Below are positions 34,266 through 43,935 of a stretch of 59,837 nucleotides of DNA, one piece after another (positions within the stretch are counted from its first letter, which is position 1; each line of letters begins with the position of its first letter). The stretch is from Candidatus Gastranaerophilales bacterium (GTDB lineage Bacteria > Cyanobacteriota > Vampirovibrionia > Gastranaerophilales > Gastranaerophilaceae), in NCBI GenBank assembly GCA_944326465.1, contig CALVEB010000012.1, forward strand, positions 1-59,837, given 5' to 3'. Below the pieces are notes generated by a model. It worked only from the letters and a program-made list of their open reading frames with translations, ran no database searches and was not told the origin of the DNA. The position numbers were made by a program, and so were the translations under genes.

Positions 34266-35270
34266 ATGGATATTAATAAAGAACAATTAGTTTCTCTAAT
34301 AAAAAAACTCAAAGAGCCGAAAATTCTTGTTGTCGGTGATTTAGCGCTTGACGAAATGATATATGGCGATGCTGAAAGAATTTCACGGGAAGCCCCTGTG
34401 TTAATATTGCAGCATTCTCATACAAAATTAATCTTAGGCGGCGCATCCAATGCTGCCCACAACGTATCAACATTAAACAACGGTCAGGTTAGTGTCTGCG
34501 GCGTTATCGGAGACGATTATCAGGCCGGATTGCTTATTGAAGCTTTTGAAAAAGCTAATGTTGACTGCAAGTATCTGATTAAAGACAAAACCAGAAAAAC
34601 AACAACAAAAACCCGCATCTCAGGTTCGATTACAACCTCTATAACACAGCAGATAGTCAGAGTCGACAGACAAACAAATGAACTTTTGTCAGCGGAAACA
34701 GAAAAACTTATGCTGGCAAATCTTGAAAAAGCAATACCGGAATTTGATGCCGTTATACTCTCAAACTATCATATCGGTACAATTACACCTGAAATTATCA
34801 AAAGAACTATTGAACTTGCAAATAAATATAAGAAAATTATCGTTGTTGATGCTCAACGAGATTTATCAGAATACAAAAACGTCACATCAATGACTCCAAA
34901 TCTTCCGGACACGCAAAAGTCTGTCGGATTTTTTATTGAAAACGAAGAAGATATGAAAAAAGCCGGCGACAAACTCTTGGCTCAGACAAATGCAGGCTCT
35001 ATACTTATTACCTGCGGGGCTGACGGTATGTTTGTCACCGAACATAACCAAAAGTATACAAAGATCCCTGTATTCAACAAATCAGAAGTATTTGATGTTA
35101 CAGGTGCCGGAGACACTGTTACTGCTGTTTATACACTTGCACTTGCAGCAGGAGCAAATCCGGTTTATGCAGCTATAATCGGCAATATTGCAGCAAGCAT
35201 TGTTGTCAGACAATTCGGTTGTGCAACAACAACAGAAGCCGAACTTCTTGACGCTGCCGCTAAACTCTAA
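34266..35270 (+). CDS. PfkB-family heptose-7-phosphate kinase (RfaE1/HldE N-type)
   Basis: A protein of 334 residues of the ribokinase family. The N-terminus ILVVGDLALDEMIYGDAERIS and LGGASNAAHNV (~57) match the kinase domain of HldE/RfaE1. The C-terminus has the anion-hole DVTGAGDTVTAVY (~276). RfaE1 phosphorylates D-glycero-D-manno-heptose 7-phosphate for LPS core. The adenylyltransferase half is absent, so RfaE2 should be separate. First gene of a unit with DUF4330 and O-antigen ligase genes. Confidence 0.85.
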   Translation: MDINKEQLVSLIKKLKEPKILVVGDLALDEMIYGDAERISREAPVLILQHSHTKLILGGASNAAHNVSTLNNGQVSVCGVIGDDYQAGLLIEAFEKANVDCKYLIKDKTRKTTTKTRISGSITTSITQQIVRVDRQTNELLSAETEKLMLANLEKAIPEFDAVILSNYHIGTITPEIIKRTIELANKYKKIIVVDAQRDLSEYKNVTSMTPNLPDTQKSVGFFIENEEDMKKAGDKLLAQTNAGSILITCGADGMFVTEHNQKYTKIPVFNKSEVFDVTGAGDTVTAVYTLALAAGANPVYAAIIGNIAASIVVRQFGCATTTEAELLDAAAKL

Positions 35271-35286
35271 CAAATAGGAGAATTTT

Positions 35287-35871
35287 ATGAAAGAAAAATT
35301 ATTAGAATTTCTGGAACTGTTAAAAGAACCGAACAAAGTTGATTTAATAATCTTTATCGGTATTGCAATTGCGTTATGCGTCGGATTATTCACATTTACG
35401 CACATACGCCAGACAGCAGATAAACAGATTGAGGCGACTTCAAAAATCTCTTTCACGGTTTTTATCCGCGGTATTACATATACCGGTAATGATATGCCTA
35501 TTAAAGCAAATGAAAAAACTTTTATCAGTATCAGAAATGTTCCGTATTCAGACCTCGATATAGTTAATGTAACAGCTGACCGCAGAAAAGTTGTTCTACC
35601 TACTATGAATAATAAAAAAGTTATGGTTGCCGATGATGTATCACAGGCATACCTCTATGATGTAGCCGTAACCCTTACAGATACAGCAAAAATCACAAAA
35701 GACGGCGCCGTTGTCGGCGGTAACAAAGTTAAAATCGGACTGCCTATTACTTTAGAAGGCCGAGATTACAAATTTACCGGTACTGTTGCCGATATCCAGA
35801 TAATGAATGAAACAGAAAATGCAGAATTAAACAAAACTATTCAATCAGTTAATACGGCAGACAATGTTTAA
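35287..35871 (+). CDS. DUF4330-like membrane-anchored protein
   Basis: A protein of 194 residues with one N-terminal membrane helix (DLIIFIGIAIALCVGLFTF) and a beta-rich periplasmic part (~45-180: ITYTGNDMPIK, FTGTVADIQIM). It resembles DUF4330, known mainly from Cyanobacteria, of unknown function. It starts after aataggag, and its stop overlaps the next gene by 8 bp, so the two are translationally coupled. Confidence 0.65.
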   Translation: MKEKLLEFLELLKEPNKVDLIIFIGIAIALCVGLFTFTHIRQTADKQIEATSKISFTVFIRGITYTGNDMPIKANEKTFISIRNVPYSDLDIVNVTADRRKVVLPTMNNKKVMVADDVSQAYLYDVAVTLTDTAKITKDGAVVGGNKVKIGLPITLEGRDYKFTGTVADIQIMNETENAELNKTIQSVNTADNV

Positions 35872-37168
35872 TAAATTATTTACGCTTTCCCAAAATAAAT
35901 TAAATTACATATACGAAAACAGTTTGTTGCTGCAACACATCGACAAACTGATTTTCCTGTCAATATTGGGTGTATTTATATCCTCAACAATGTTATCATC
36001 TGATGTTATCGGATTTATTGCTCTGATTACAACCTTTTTAACAATAATAAAGCTCCTGACACGCAAAGGTGCTAAATTGGAGGCTCAAACCTTTGACCTC
36101 TGGCTGCTTGCATACTTTATGATTGTTATAATAAGCCTTTTCGGTTCAACATTGTTTTATTTGAGTTTAAAAGGATTTTTGAAAACAGTTACATACCTTG
36201 GATTTTATGTTTCTGTTGCGAACTACCTGAAAGATAACAAACGCCATATACCTGCTATCCTCGGCACAATAGGATTGTGTGTAAGCTTTGAGAGTATTGT
36301 AGGATTTATGCAGAATTTTGCACAGGTATCTGAAATTTCCACATGGCAGGATGTTTCAAAACTCAACCCTGAAGAAGTTATGACAAGGGTATACGGAACA
36401 TTAAAACCGCTTAATCCGAATCTTCTCGGGGGGTATTTTGTTGCCGGAATTCCTGCATTGTTTGCCTGTTCAGCTTACAGTTTTACCGGAAAGAATTATA
36501 AAAATACTTTAATATGGGGTACATTAGCTATACTGTCCTGCATTACGCTATTTTTAACAGGCTGCCGCGGCTCATATATCGGGTTAATGGTTGTTCTTGC
36601 CGGTATATTTGCTGTTTCTGCCAAATATCTCTGGCACAATTACAAAAAGATCTATTTATCTATTATCGGAGCCTGCATTACATTTATAACTCTTGCTATA
36701 CTTTGCGTAACCTCATTACGCGCAAGAGTTTTATCTATTTTTGCAATGCGACAGGATTCATCAAACTCTTTCAGATTTAATGTTTATCATTCTTCAATTG
36801 ACATGTTCAAAGATAACTGGCTTTTAGGAATAGGTATCGGCAACCAGAATTTCCGCGAAATTTACGGATTATATATGAAAACAGGTTTTGATGCTCTATC
36901 AGCTTATAATATTTTTCTTGAAATTGCAGTAGAAAGCGGCATATTTGCTCTCATTGCATTCTTAGGATTTGCAATAACTCTTATAAAAAATGCCATTAAA
37001 TTTATTATCCGTTCTCAAGACGCAAAACAGGTGATATTTGTTTCAGCTGCAATAATTTCTATTTGCGCTGTTATGGTTCACGGGCTTGTTGACACTGTAT
37101 TTTTCAGACCGCAAATCCAGTTTGTATTCTGGACAATGGTCGCAATTGTAAAGAATGAAATAAAATAA
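35864..37168 (+). CDS. O-antigen ligase/polymerase family membrane protein
   Basis: A protein of 434 residues with about ten membrane helices and the long periplasmic loop of the WaaL/Wzy-C family: GTLKPLNPNLLGGYFVAGIP, TGCRGSYIGLMV, and DMFKDNWLLGIGIGNQNF before the last helices. It joins O-antigen or other glycans to lipid A core or polymerises them at the outer face of the inner membrane. Last gene of the heptose-kinase unit, convergent with the PilB-like gene. Confidence 0.8.
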   Translation: MFNKLFTLSQNKLNYIYENSLLLQHIDKLIFLSILGVFISSTMLSSDVIGFIALITTFLTIIKLLTRKGAKLEAQTFDLWLLAYFMIVIISLFGSTLFYLSLKGFLKTVTYLGFYVSVANYLKDNKRHIPAILGTIGLCVSFESIVGFMQNFAQVSEISTWQDVSKLNPEEVMTRVYGTLKPLNPNLLGGYFVAGIPALFACSAYSFTGKNYKNTLIWGTLAILSCITLFLTGCRGSYIGLMVVLAGIFAVSAKYLWHNYKKIYLSIIGACITFITLAILCVTSLRARVLSIFAMRQDSSNSFRFNVYHSSIDMFKDNWLLGIGIGNQNFREIYGLYMKTGFDALSAYNIFLEIAVESGIFALIAFLGFAITLIKNAIKFIIRSQDAKQVIFVSAAIISICAVMVHGLVDTVFFRPQIQFVFWTMVAIVKNEIK

Positions 37169-37177
37169 TCAAACAAG

Positions 37178-38566
37178 TTATGCAAGATATTTCTGGACAG
37201 TGTTTTTGTCAAAAACTTCTATGCTGTCTTTTGAATGAATAAATATCATACAGCTAATGAGTTCTTTCAAACTTTCAAAGTCTGAAAAAGCCATTTTGTT
37301 GCGCAAATCTTCCATGTTGTTCGCAAGAAATTCCATGATTATAATTTTTTCATCATAAACAAGGCTTGCATAATAATCAAAGGTTTCCTTTGTCTTAATC
37401 CCTTCTGTATAAATCACATCAGGTGATTGAAACTCAATAAATCTTGATGCTTTATCCATATTAAATCCGACATTTTCGTTAAGTTCGCATTGATTTACAT
37501 GATTAAGATTGTATTTCGCGATACTTTCAAGCGTCATTATGGTTTTATCTTTATGTTTTGCGGCAATTTCAATTAATAAAGAATAGATAATATGCGTTTT
37601 ACCGCTCAAAGGCGAGCCGCAAACCATAATAATTCCGGGTATATCAAGTGACTTTTTAATTACGGACAGAAATTTTTCATCTTTAATTATTTGATTCAAT
37701 TTTTTAGGCGGCTTATAAATTTTGAGGAAAATTCTTTCGCCCATAATTGTCGGGAATGTAGAGATACTCGCAATAAGCGCTATATCATCCACTTTAAAAT
37801 TCAATTTGCCGAGCTGCGGTACTTCGCTGACAGATGGATCAAGTTCCGCGAGAGTTTTCAATTTACCGACAAACGATGCTGTTAGAACAGAAGGGATTGT
37901 ACCTCTGTTTAAGAGTTCACCCTGCTTTTTAAAATTCACACACAAGCCTTCATCTTCACATTGAAATGTAACTTCATGAACATCTTCCATTATTGCCTGT
38001 TTAAGAATTGCGCGGATTATTTTTTGCATGTGGTTATCGCTCAAATCTTCGCTGTGTAATTCATCACGCCAATCATAGCCGGCTTCTTGATTTTGTGTAA
38101 ATATTTCTCCGACAGTAATATCTGTCTGATAGTACTCATCAATTTTTTTATTAATACTTGCTTCTGATGAAATAACGGGTTCAATTGAACACTCTGCATT
38201 TTCGATTATTCTGTCAATAGCAAACAAATCCAAAGGATCAGCCATTGCAACAGTCAATGTGTCCTCTATTTTGAACAGCGGGATAATCCTGTATTTTTTT
38301 GCATCAGAAAAATTTATGTATTTCAAGCATTTCTTATCTAAAGTATAATCTTCAAGATTAACATAAGGTATATGGAGCTTAGCTTCCAAAAATTTAAGGA
38401 TAGCTTCTTCTGTGAGAACACCGGAGTTAATCAAAACCTGACCTATATTTATATTCTGCGCTGCAGCAATTTCTTCTGCCTGTTCTATAGTTTCATACTG
38501 AACAAGTCCTGCACGCACAAGATCATATTTTAATTTTTCCAGAGTTTTATTAGTAACCGCTTCCAT
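37178..38566 (-). CDS. Degenerate PilB/GspE-type secretion ATPase
   Basis: A protein of 462 residues. An N-terminal MshEN/T2SSE-N-like domain (~20-140: NIGQVLINSGVLTEE, AKLHIPYVNLED, VAMADPLD) is followed by a GspE-like ATPase domain with an altered Walker A (CGSPLSGKTH, ~318). The Walker B, Asp and His boxes are barely recognisable: the usual VGEIRD is replaced by YTEGIKT, and the STLHTND region by MEFLANN. It may bind nucleotide without normal hydrolysis, as a regulator of pilus function. It lies 10 bp from a receiver protein, codirectional. Confidence 0.7.
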   Translation of the reverse strand: MEAVTNKTLEKLKYDLVRAGLVQYETIEQAEEIAAAQNINIGQVLINSGVLTEEAILKFLEAKLHIPYVNLEDYTLDKKCLKYINFSDAKKYRIIPLFKIEDTLTVAMADPLDLFAIDRIIENAECSIEPVISSEASINKKIDEYYQTDITVGEIFTQNQEAGYDWRDELHSEDLSDNHMQKIIRAILKQAIMEDVHEVTFQCEDEGLCVNFKKQGELLNRGTIPSVLTASFVGKLKTLAELDPSVSEVPQLGKLNFKVDDIALIASISTFPTIMGERIFLKIYKPPKKLNQIIKDEKFLSVIKKSLDIPGIIMVCGSPLSGKTHIIYSLLIEIAAKHKDKTIMTLESIAKYNLNHVNQCELNENVGFNMDKASRFIEFQSPDVIYTEGIKTKETFDYYASLVYDEKIIIMEFLANNMEDLRNKMAFSDFESLKELISCMIFIHSKDSIEVFDKNTVQKYLA

Positions 38567-38575
38567 TTTTTATCC

Positions 38576-38938
38576 TTACTTTAAATATTCATCGACTTTT
38601 TTCAGAACCGCATCCAGATCAAAAGGTTTGGTAATATATTCATCAGCGCCTGTTTCTTCGCCGATGAGCTTGTCCGCCTCCTGAGAACGCGCTGTTAGCA
38701 TGAGTATCGGAATATTTTTATATTTGTTATCAAACTTTAAAAGACGGCTTATTTTGTAACCGTTAATTTTCGGCATCATAACATCCAGAATAATCAAATC
38801 CGGAATTATTTCTTTTGCAAGCCTTAGACCGTCTTCACCGTTATAGGCGCAAAAACATTGATAATCTGATGTTTCCAATACAAATTTAAGACTTTCTACA
38901 ATATCCTGTTCGTCATCTACAATTAAAATCTTTTTCAT
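38576..38938 (-). CDS. Single-domain response regulator (CheY-like)
   Basis: A protein of 120 residues, receiver only. It has the acidic pair in VDDEQD (~7-9), the phospho-acceptor Asp in LIILDVMMPK (~52), Thr in MLTARS (~82) and Lys in ITKPFD (~104). All key residues are present, so it should be active. It lies directly upstream of the PilB-like gene with a 9-bp gap and may control it; the cognate kinase is not adjacent. Confidence 0.93.
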   Translation of the reverse strand: MKKILIVDDEQDIVESLKFVLETSDYQCFCAYNGEDGLRLAKEIIPDLIILDVMMPKINGYKISRLLKFDNKYKNIPILMLTARSQEADKLIGEETGADEYITKPFDLDAVLKKVDEYLK

Positions 38939-39179
38939 AACTTCCCTCAGTCTTGAGTATAACCGCTACAATAAGATTATAACACAGATTTTAGTGTAAC
39001 AGTTTTTATTACAATTTGTAAAATACTTTATAGAATATTTACCGTTATGCTAATAATTTATGTAAGAAATGCAAAATTCTCCAACTAAAGTATGAAATTT
39101 TACAAAAAGTATTAAAGTTTTATTGATGTCATGCCGTATATATATACAAAAGCATGTAGTAGAGAAGGAATAAAAGTTC

Positions 39180-40445
39180 ATGGACAATAAAGATTTGCAA
39201 AATGGCGTTTCACTGTTCGGACAGTCTGAATACCTCATGGGACAAGATCCTATTGAGGAGATTTTTGCACTTAACCTTGGTGACTTTATCTCAGAACATC
39301 TTATTTCTGAAGATCTCGCAAAGAAAATAAGTTCCAATGTAAAGGATAAGAAAGCAGGACTGAAAAACCAGTTATCTGAACTTATTTCGATATATTCACT
39401 GCAAAATACTCTTTGCGTACTGAGTTTTGATAAAAAAGAGGACTATGCAATATACACATCAATTGCAGAATCAATCGCCCGTATGCTTGAAGTCGAAAGC
39501 TGTCAGATATATCTGAACAAAGACATTGCAAAAGGACTGGAAAAAACAGATAAACAACTTTCTCTTGCAGGTTCCTGCGGTAAAGAACTGCCGCAAATGT
39601 ATCAGATAGCAGAAATTGCGTTTAGTACAAAAGATTTAACATCAGCGAACAATATTACAGCTGTTCCTATGGACAGTCACCTGCAAACAATAGGCGTTAT
39701 TACACTGTATTCAGAAAAAACAATACAGAAAGAATATATTGAACTTGTTGAAAGCATCGCGGCTCTGTTTGCGACTTCAATTACACTGCAAAGTGAAATT
39801 GATATAACAAACAAACTTATAGATGATGAAACATCTACAGTAGGAGATTTGCAGCATATCAGAGCGGAATTAACAGCATTAATCGGGGATTTATGCGATT
39901 ATCAGCAGGCATTTGTTGAAAGACTTGCCAACGCTGTTGATGCAAAAGGTCATTACAAAGTTTCACACTCTAAAAATACAGCAAATCTTGCGCGTCAAAT
40001 CTGTCGGGAACTCGGTCTTAATGAAAAGACAACCGATTTGATATATTATGCAGGTCTGTTATTAAATATCGGTAAAATAGCATTACCGGAAAGAATGTTT
40101 GCGACTAACGGCAAACTTTCATCTGAAGACTTAAAACGGATTAAAAACCATTCAAATATCGGTGTTCATTTCTTGATGAATATAAACTTCTTATCAGAAG
40201 TGGTTCCGTATATCACCTATCAGACAGAGCGTGTTGACGGTTCTGGCACACCGGAAGGTCTCAAAGGTCAATCTATACCGTTCGGTTCAAGGATAATCGC
40301 AGCGGCTGACGCATTTTCTGCAATGACATCAGACAGACCTTACAGAAAAGCAATGTCAAAAGAAGAGGCGCTGGAAATTATGCAAAAAGAGGCGGGAAGC
40401 AAGTGGGACAACGATGTTGTTCAGGCTTTAGCCCATATCATATAA
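39180..40445 (+). CDS. GAF plus degenerate HD-GYP domain protein
   Basis: A protein of 421 residues. A GAF-like region (~75-215) precedes an HD-GYP fold (~235-420). In the normal family the metal ligands read HD in LHDIGK; here the motif is LLNIGK (Asn296 in place of Asp). The GYP motif reads DGSGTPEGLKG (about residue 355), and the HHE motif is YQTERVDG. Most c-di-GMP phosphodiesterase ligands are therefore gone, and catalysis is unlikely. The fold could still bind a nucleotide or partner. Adjacent to the receiver gene and transcribed divergently from it. Confidence 0.85.
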   Translation: MDNKDLQNGVSLFGQSEYLMGQDPIEEIFALNLGDFISEHLISEDLAKKISSNVKDKKAGLKNQLSELISIYSLQNTLCVLSFDKKEDYAIYTSIAESIARMLEVESCQIYLNKDIAKGLEKTDKQLSLAGSCGKELPQMYQIAEIAFSTKDLTSANNITAVPMDSHLQTIGVITLYSEKTIQKEYIELVESIAALFATSITLQSEIDITNKLIDDETSTVGDLQHIRAELTALIGDLCDYQQAFVERLANAVDAKGHYKVSHSKNTANLARQICRELGLNEKTTDLIYYAGLLLNIGKIALPERMFATNGKLSSEDLKRIKNHSNIGVHFLMNINFLSEVVPYITYQTERVDGSGTPEGLKGQSIPFGSRIIAAADAFSAMTSDRPYRKAMSKEEALEIMQKEAGSKWDNDVVQALAHII

Positions 40446-40447
40446 CA

Positions 40448-40482
40448 CAAAAGGTGAGTTTTTAAAAACTCACCTTTTTCAA
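40448..40482. terminator. Bidirectional terminator
   Basis: A long A/T-bounded stem (aaaggtgagtttt / aaaactcaccttt) ends the HD-GYP gene and can also end the convergent Cys-rich gene. Confidence 0.85.
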
Positions 40483-40484
40483 TT

Positions 40485-40778
40485 CTATTGAATAATACTG
40501 AATGCTACTATATCATCAATATTTATGTTCAGCCAATCATAGCGGAAGCATATATAATCATTACATTCACATGCCTGATCATCACATGCACAGTAGTCCT
40601 CAAGCCGGCATATTAAAGCATTTTCAAGAGTTAAATATTCGTCATTGCATTCATCACATCGCCCTTCAGCCTTAAATACAGAGCCATCAATTTTCAAATG
40701 GCTTGTAAAAACAGTAATCTTGTCAGATTGGCTTGACTCCATAATTTTGTCAATGGTTTTTAAAAGTTTTTTAGACAT
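40485..40778 (-). CDS. Cys-rich small protein of unknown function
   Basis: A protein of 97 residues. The start at 40778 is chosen for aaggagg 8-9 nt upstream; the longer frame to 40892 lacks an RBS. It has a CDECN motif and a dense cluster CACDDQACECNDYIC, eight cysteines in the C-terminal half, which suggests metal binding. It has no signal peptide and is probably cytosolic. I do not recognise the family. Confidence 0.65.
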   Translation of the reverse strand: MSKKLLKTIDKIMESSQSDKITVFTSHLKIDGSVFKAEGRCDECNDEYLTLENALICRLEDYCACDDQACECNDYICFRYDWLNINIDDIVAFSIIQ

Positions 40779-41003
40779 TATATGTTCCTCCTTACCCGAT
40801 ATATTATAAATGACGATGTTTAAAAAATTATGCGACAAAACTGCAATATATCGGGAGATGGTAAAAAACAGAAAAATGATAATTTCTTTCAAAAGAAGTA
40901 AAAGATTTCATATAATTACCAGACAAAAGTTACGAAATCAGACAACACAAGATTTTTCTATGTTGCCTGATTTTTATAAATACTTAATGATTTAGCCGCT
41001 TTA

Positions 41004-42005
41004 TTAGTACATTCCTATAATTTTACGTACTTCTTTCAGCACCTTTTGTGCTTCCTCTCGTGCACGGGCAGAACCGTCGTGAATAATTTCTTTAACTTCT
41101 TCGGGATGTTCTTCGTAATAATGGCGTTTATCCCTTATCGGAGCAAAATATTCATTGATAACTTCTGCAAGCTGGCGTTTACAGTCGGCACAGCCGCGCA
41201 AGCCTTGTTCGCATTCTGATTTTACATTAGATACCAACTCCGGTGAACCAAAGATTTCCCAGTATTTGAACGCGACCTCGCACTGGTCAGGGTGCCCTAA
41301 ATCTGTTTTTCTCAGCCGGCTTCTATCGGTTATTGCGGTCATAATCTTTTTGGCGGTAACTTCTGCGGTATCAGAAATTTTTATGTCATTATTGAAAGAT
41401 TTACCCATTTTATTGCCGTCCAGACCACAGATAAGTGAGCAATGATTTAAAAGAGGTTTTGCTTCTTTAAAGAAATCTGTTTTATATATGTTATTAAATC
41501 TTCTTGCAATGTCACGTGTAATTTCAATATGTGCCACCTGATCTATACCAACCGGTACAGCCGTTGCATTGAACATCATAATATCTGCACTCATTAAAAC
41601 AGGATAGCCAAGTAAGCCGTAACTTACCTGAGAATTAGCACCCTCTTTTGTTCTGAGAATTTTTGCCATATCTTTCAGGGTAGGATCTCGCTCAACCCAG
41701 TTTTGCGGTGTAATCATACTTAAATATACATTTAACTCCGCGATTTCAGGCACAAGTGATTGAACATATATCGTTGAAATATCAGGATCCAGCCCGCACG
41801 CAAGCCAATCGATTACAACATCTTTTACATCCTGTTTAAGATTAGCTGTATTGTCGTATTTTGTTGTCAGAGCATGCCAATCAGCTACAAAAAAGAAACT
41901 TTCATATTCCTTTTGCAGTTTAACCCAGTTTTGTATTACACCGAGATAATGTCCTAAGTGTAATTTACCGGTTGATCTCATTCCTGATACTATTCTTTCT
42001 GTCAT
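41004..42005 (-). CDS. trpS: Tryptophanyl-tRNA synthetase
   Basis: Charges tRNA-Trp. It has 333 residues from the ATG at 42005 (aagaaaggg upstream), with the HIGH-like motif GKLHLGHYLG (~13), ADWHAL and VPVGIDQVAHIE, and a KMSKS-like KMGKS (~200). A class I enzyme of normal length. Divergent from lptB. Confidence 0.96.
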   Translation of the reverse strand: MTERIVSGMRSTGKLHLGHYLGVIQNWVKLQKEYESFFFVADWHALTTKYDNTANLKQDVKDVVIDWLACGLDPDISTIYVQSLVPEIAELNVYLSMITPQNWVERDPTLKDMAKILRTKEGANSQVSYGLLGYPVLMSADIMMFNATAVPVGIDQVAHIEITRDIARRFNNIYKTDFFKEAKPLLNHCSLICGLDGNKMGKSFNNDIKISDTAEVTAKKIMTAITDRSRLRKTDLGHPDQCEVAFKYWEIFGSPELVSNVKSECEQGLRGCADCKRQLAEVINEYFAPIRDKRHYYEEHPEEVKEIIHDGSARAREEAQKVLKEVRKIIGMY

Positions 42006-42109
42006 AATTTTACCCTTTCTTCCCAAATATAATATCACAAAAAATTTATATTTGGTTGCAAGGTAAAATTTTTTCAGATAGAATGTTGAATAAACAGAGG
42101 GGATATGAA

Positions 42110-42835
42110 ATGAGAATAGAGGCAAGAAATTTAATCAAAATATATGGCGACAGAAGCGTTGTAAATGACGTATCTTTTGATGTAAATAAAGGCGAAGTTG
42201 TATGTCTTTTAGGGCCGAACGGTGCAGGTAAAACCACAACATTCTATATGGTTGTAGGTCTTGTAAAGCCTAATAAAGGCCAGATATTACTTGATGGTCA
42301 GGATATTTCTGCATGGCCGATGAATATTCGTGCGAAAGCAGGCATCGGATATTTGCCGCAAGAAGCTTCTATTTTCAGGAAATTAACGGTTGAAGATAAT
42401 ATCAAATTAGTTTTGCAGATGAATGACAAACTGACAGAAAACGAAAAGAAAAGGAAACTTGAAGAACTTCTGGATGAGTTTGGTGTAACAAGATTAAGAA
42501 ACTATTCTGCAGTATCTCTTTCCGGCGGTGAAAGAAGAAGGGTTGAACTTGCAAGGGCGCTTGCTGCAAGTCCGGATTTTATCCTGCTTGACGAACCTTT
42601 TACGGGTATTGACCCTATTGCAATAGGAGAAATTAAAGACAACATCCGTAAATTATCAGAAGATAAGGGGCTTGGTGTTTTAATCACCGACCACAATCCA
42701 AAAGCAACACTTTCTATTACAGATCGTGCGTATGTTATATTTGACGGAAAAATCAAGATTCAGGGACGCAGTCAGGATGTTGCTGTTGATCCGGTAGCTA
42801 AAGAATTTTATCTCGGAAAGGATTTCGCGCTATAA
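42110..42835 (+). CDS. lptB: LPS export ATPase LptB
   Basis: ABC ATPase that powers LPS extraction from the inner membrane with LptF/LptG. It has 241 residues. Walker A is GPNGAGKTT (~36), the signature motif SLSGGERRRVELARAL (~139) and Walker B FILLDEPFTGID (~160). The start at 42110 has agagggg upstream. Its stop overlaps the permease start at 42835, so they are translationally coupled. A diderm marker. Confidence 0.95.
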   Translation: MRIEARNLIKIYGDRSVVNDVSFDVNKGEVVCLLGPNGAGKTTTFYMVVGLVKPNKGQILLDGQDISAWPMNIRAKAGIGYLPQEASIFRKLTVEDNIKLVLQMNDKLTENEKKRKLEELLDEFGVTRLRNYSAVSLSGGERRRVELARALAASPDFILLDEPFTGIDPIAIGEIKDNIRKLSEDKGLGVLITDHNPKATLSITDRAYVIFDGKIKIQGRSQDVAVDPVAKEFYLGKDFAL

Positions 42836-43935
42836 TGAAACTCCGCATATCAATTTACGACAAATATATTTTTAATCAGGTGTTGATTACAACCTTTGTA
42901 GCAATTTTATTGTTTACAGTTGTGTGGATTGCACCGGAAATGCTTCTGAATACAATTAAAAAGACTCTTGAAGGTGTCTATACAGCAAAAGAAGCGGTCT
43001 GGGTGTTAGTGCTTGAATTGCCTAAAATTTTGGGAAAAGCGTTTCCTGTAGGGCTTTTACTCGGAACACTTTTTACATTTGATAAATTGAGTAAGGATTC
43101 AGAATTGACGATTTTCCGCGCAGTTGGTTTGTCTTTTAAAAGAATTCTTGCGCCTGTTCTCGTTCTGAGTTTTATTGTGACCGGTATGTGTTTTGTAACT
43201 TATGACAAACTTATTCCGTACTCTGTTGCAAAACGTGATAAGCATCCGTCTACACAGTATATTTACACGCAGAAAGATAAAAATAATGTCCCGACACTTG
43301 CGGTTGTTATTTCGCATTTTCGCGATAATTATATGGAAAATATTATTGTTCTGGATTTCTCTACAAAATTGTATAATGATGTTCATCAGCTTTCAGATAT
43401 TTATTCTGCAAAGACAGGTACGACTTATCAGGACAAGTGGGTGTTGAATGATGTATCGCATTACAAAATTAACAGTGACGGTATATTTACAAACATTGAA
43501 AAAATTCCTGCTATGAATATTCTGGAAGAAGGTACATCCGCGCAAGATGCGTATATTCTTATGACATATTCAATGAAAAAAGAACGTGAGATAACAAACG
43601 CTAATTTGAAAAAGTATATAGACTTACTTAAACGCGAGGGGCTTGATGAAGAATACAGATATATGCTGAACAAATACCTGCAAAGATTTTTCCACCCGTT
43701 TGTATGTGTTTTACTTGCAATAATGGGAACATTGCTCGGCTTTAGCAAGCCGCGCGAACAAAGACTCATCGGGTTTACTATAGCTATAGGGTGTATATTT
43801 TTGTATTATATAACACTGCCATTCTTTGATCTGCTTGCAGAAAAAGGTGTTTTGCATCCGTTGATTACGGCAGCGTTCCCGCCTCTGGCATTTTTGGCAG
43901 CTATTATAGGATTTTACAAGTCTAAGGATTTATAA
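42835..43935 (+). CDS. LptF/LptG (YjgP/YjgQ) family permease
   Basis: A protein of 366 residues with the family layout: N-terminal helices (NQVLITTFVAILLFTVVWIAP), a coupling motif region, a large periplasmic beta-jellyroll loop (~130-270) and three C-terminal helices. It works with LptB to move LPS to the periplasmic bridge. Only one such permease is seen here; the partner may be elsewhere or the complex may be a homodimer. Confidence 0.9.
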   Translation: MKLRISIYDKYIFNQVLITTFVAILLFTVVWIAPEMLLNTIKKTLEGVYTAKEAVWVLVLELPKILGKAFPVGLLLGTLFTFDKLSKDSELTIFRAVGLSFKRILAPVLVLSFIVTGMCFVTYDKLIPYSVAKRDKHPSTQYIYTQKDKNNVPTLAVVISHFRDNYMENIIVLDFSTKLYNDVHQLSDIYSAKTGTTYQDKWVLNDVSHYKINSDGIFTNIEKIPAMNILEEGTSAQDAYILMTYSMKKEREITNANLKKYIDLLKREGLDEEYRYMLNKYLQRFFHPFVCVLLAIMGTLLGFSKPREQRLIGFTIAIGCIFLYYITLPFFDLLAEKGVLHPLITAAFPPLAFLAAIIGFYKSKDL

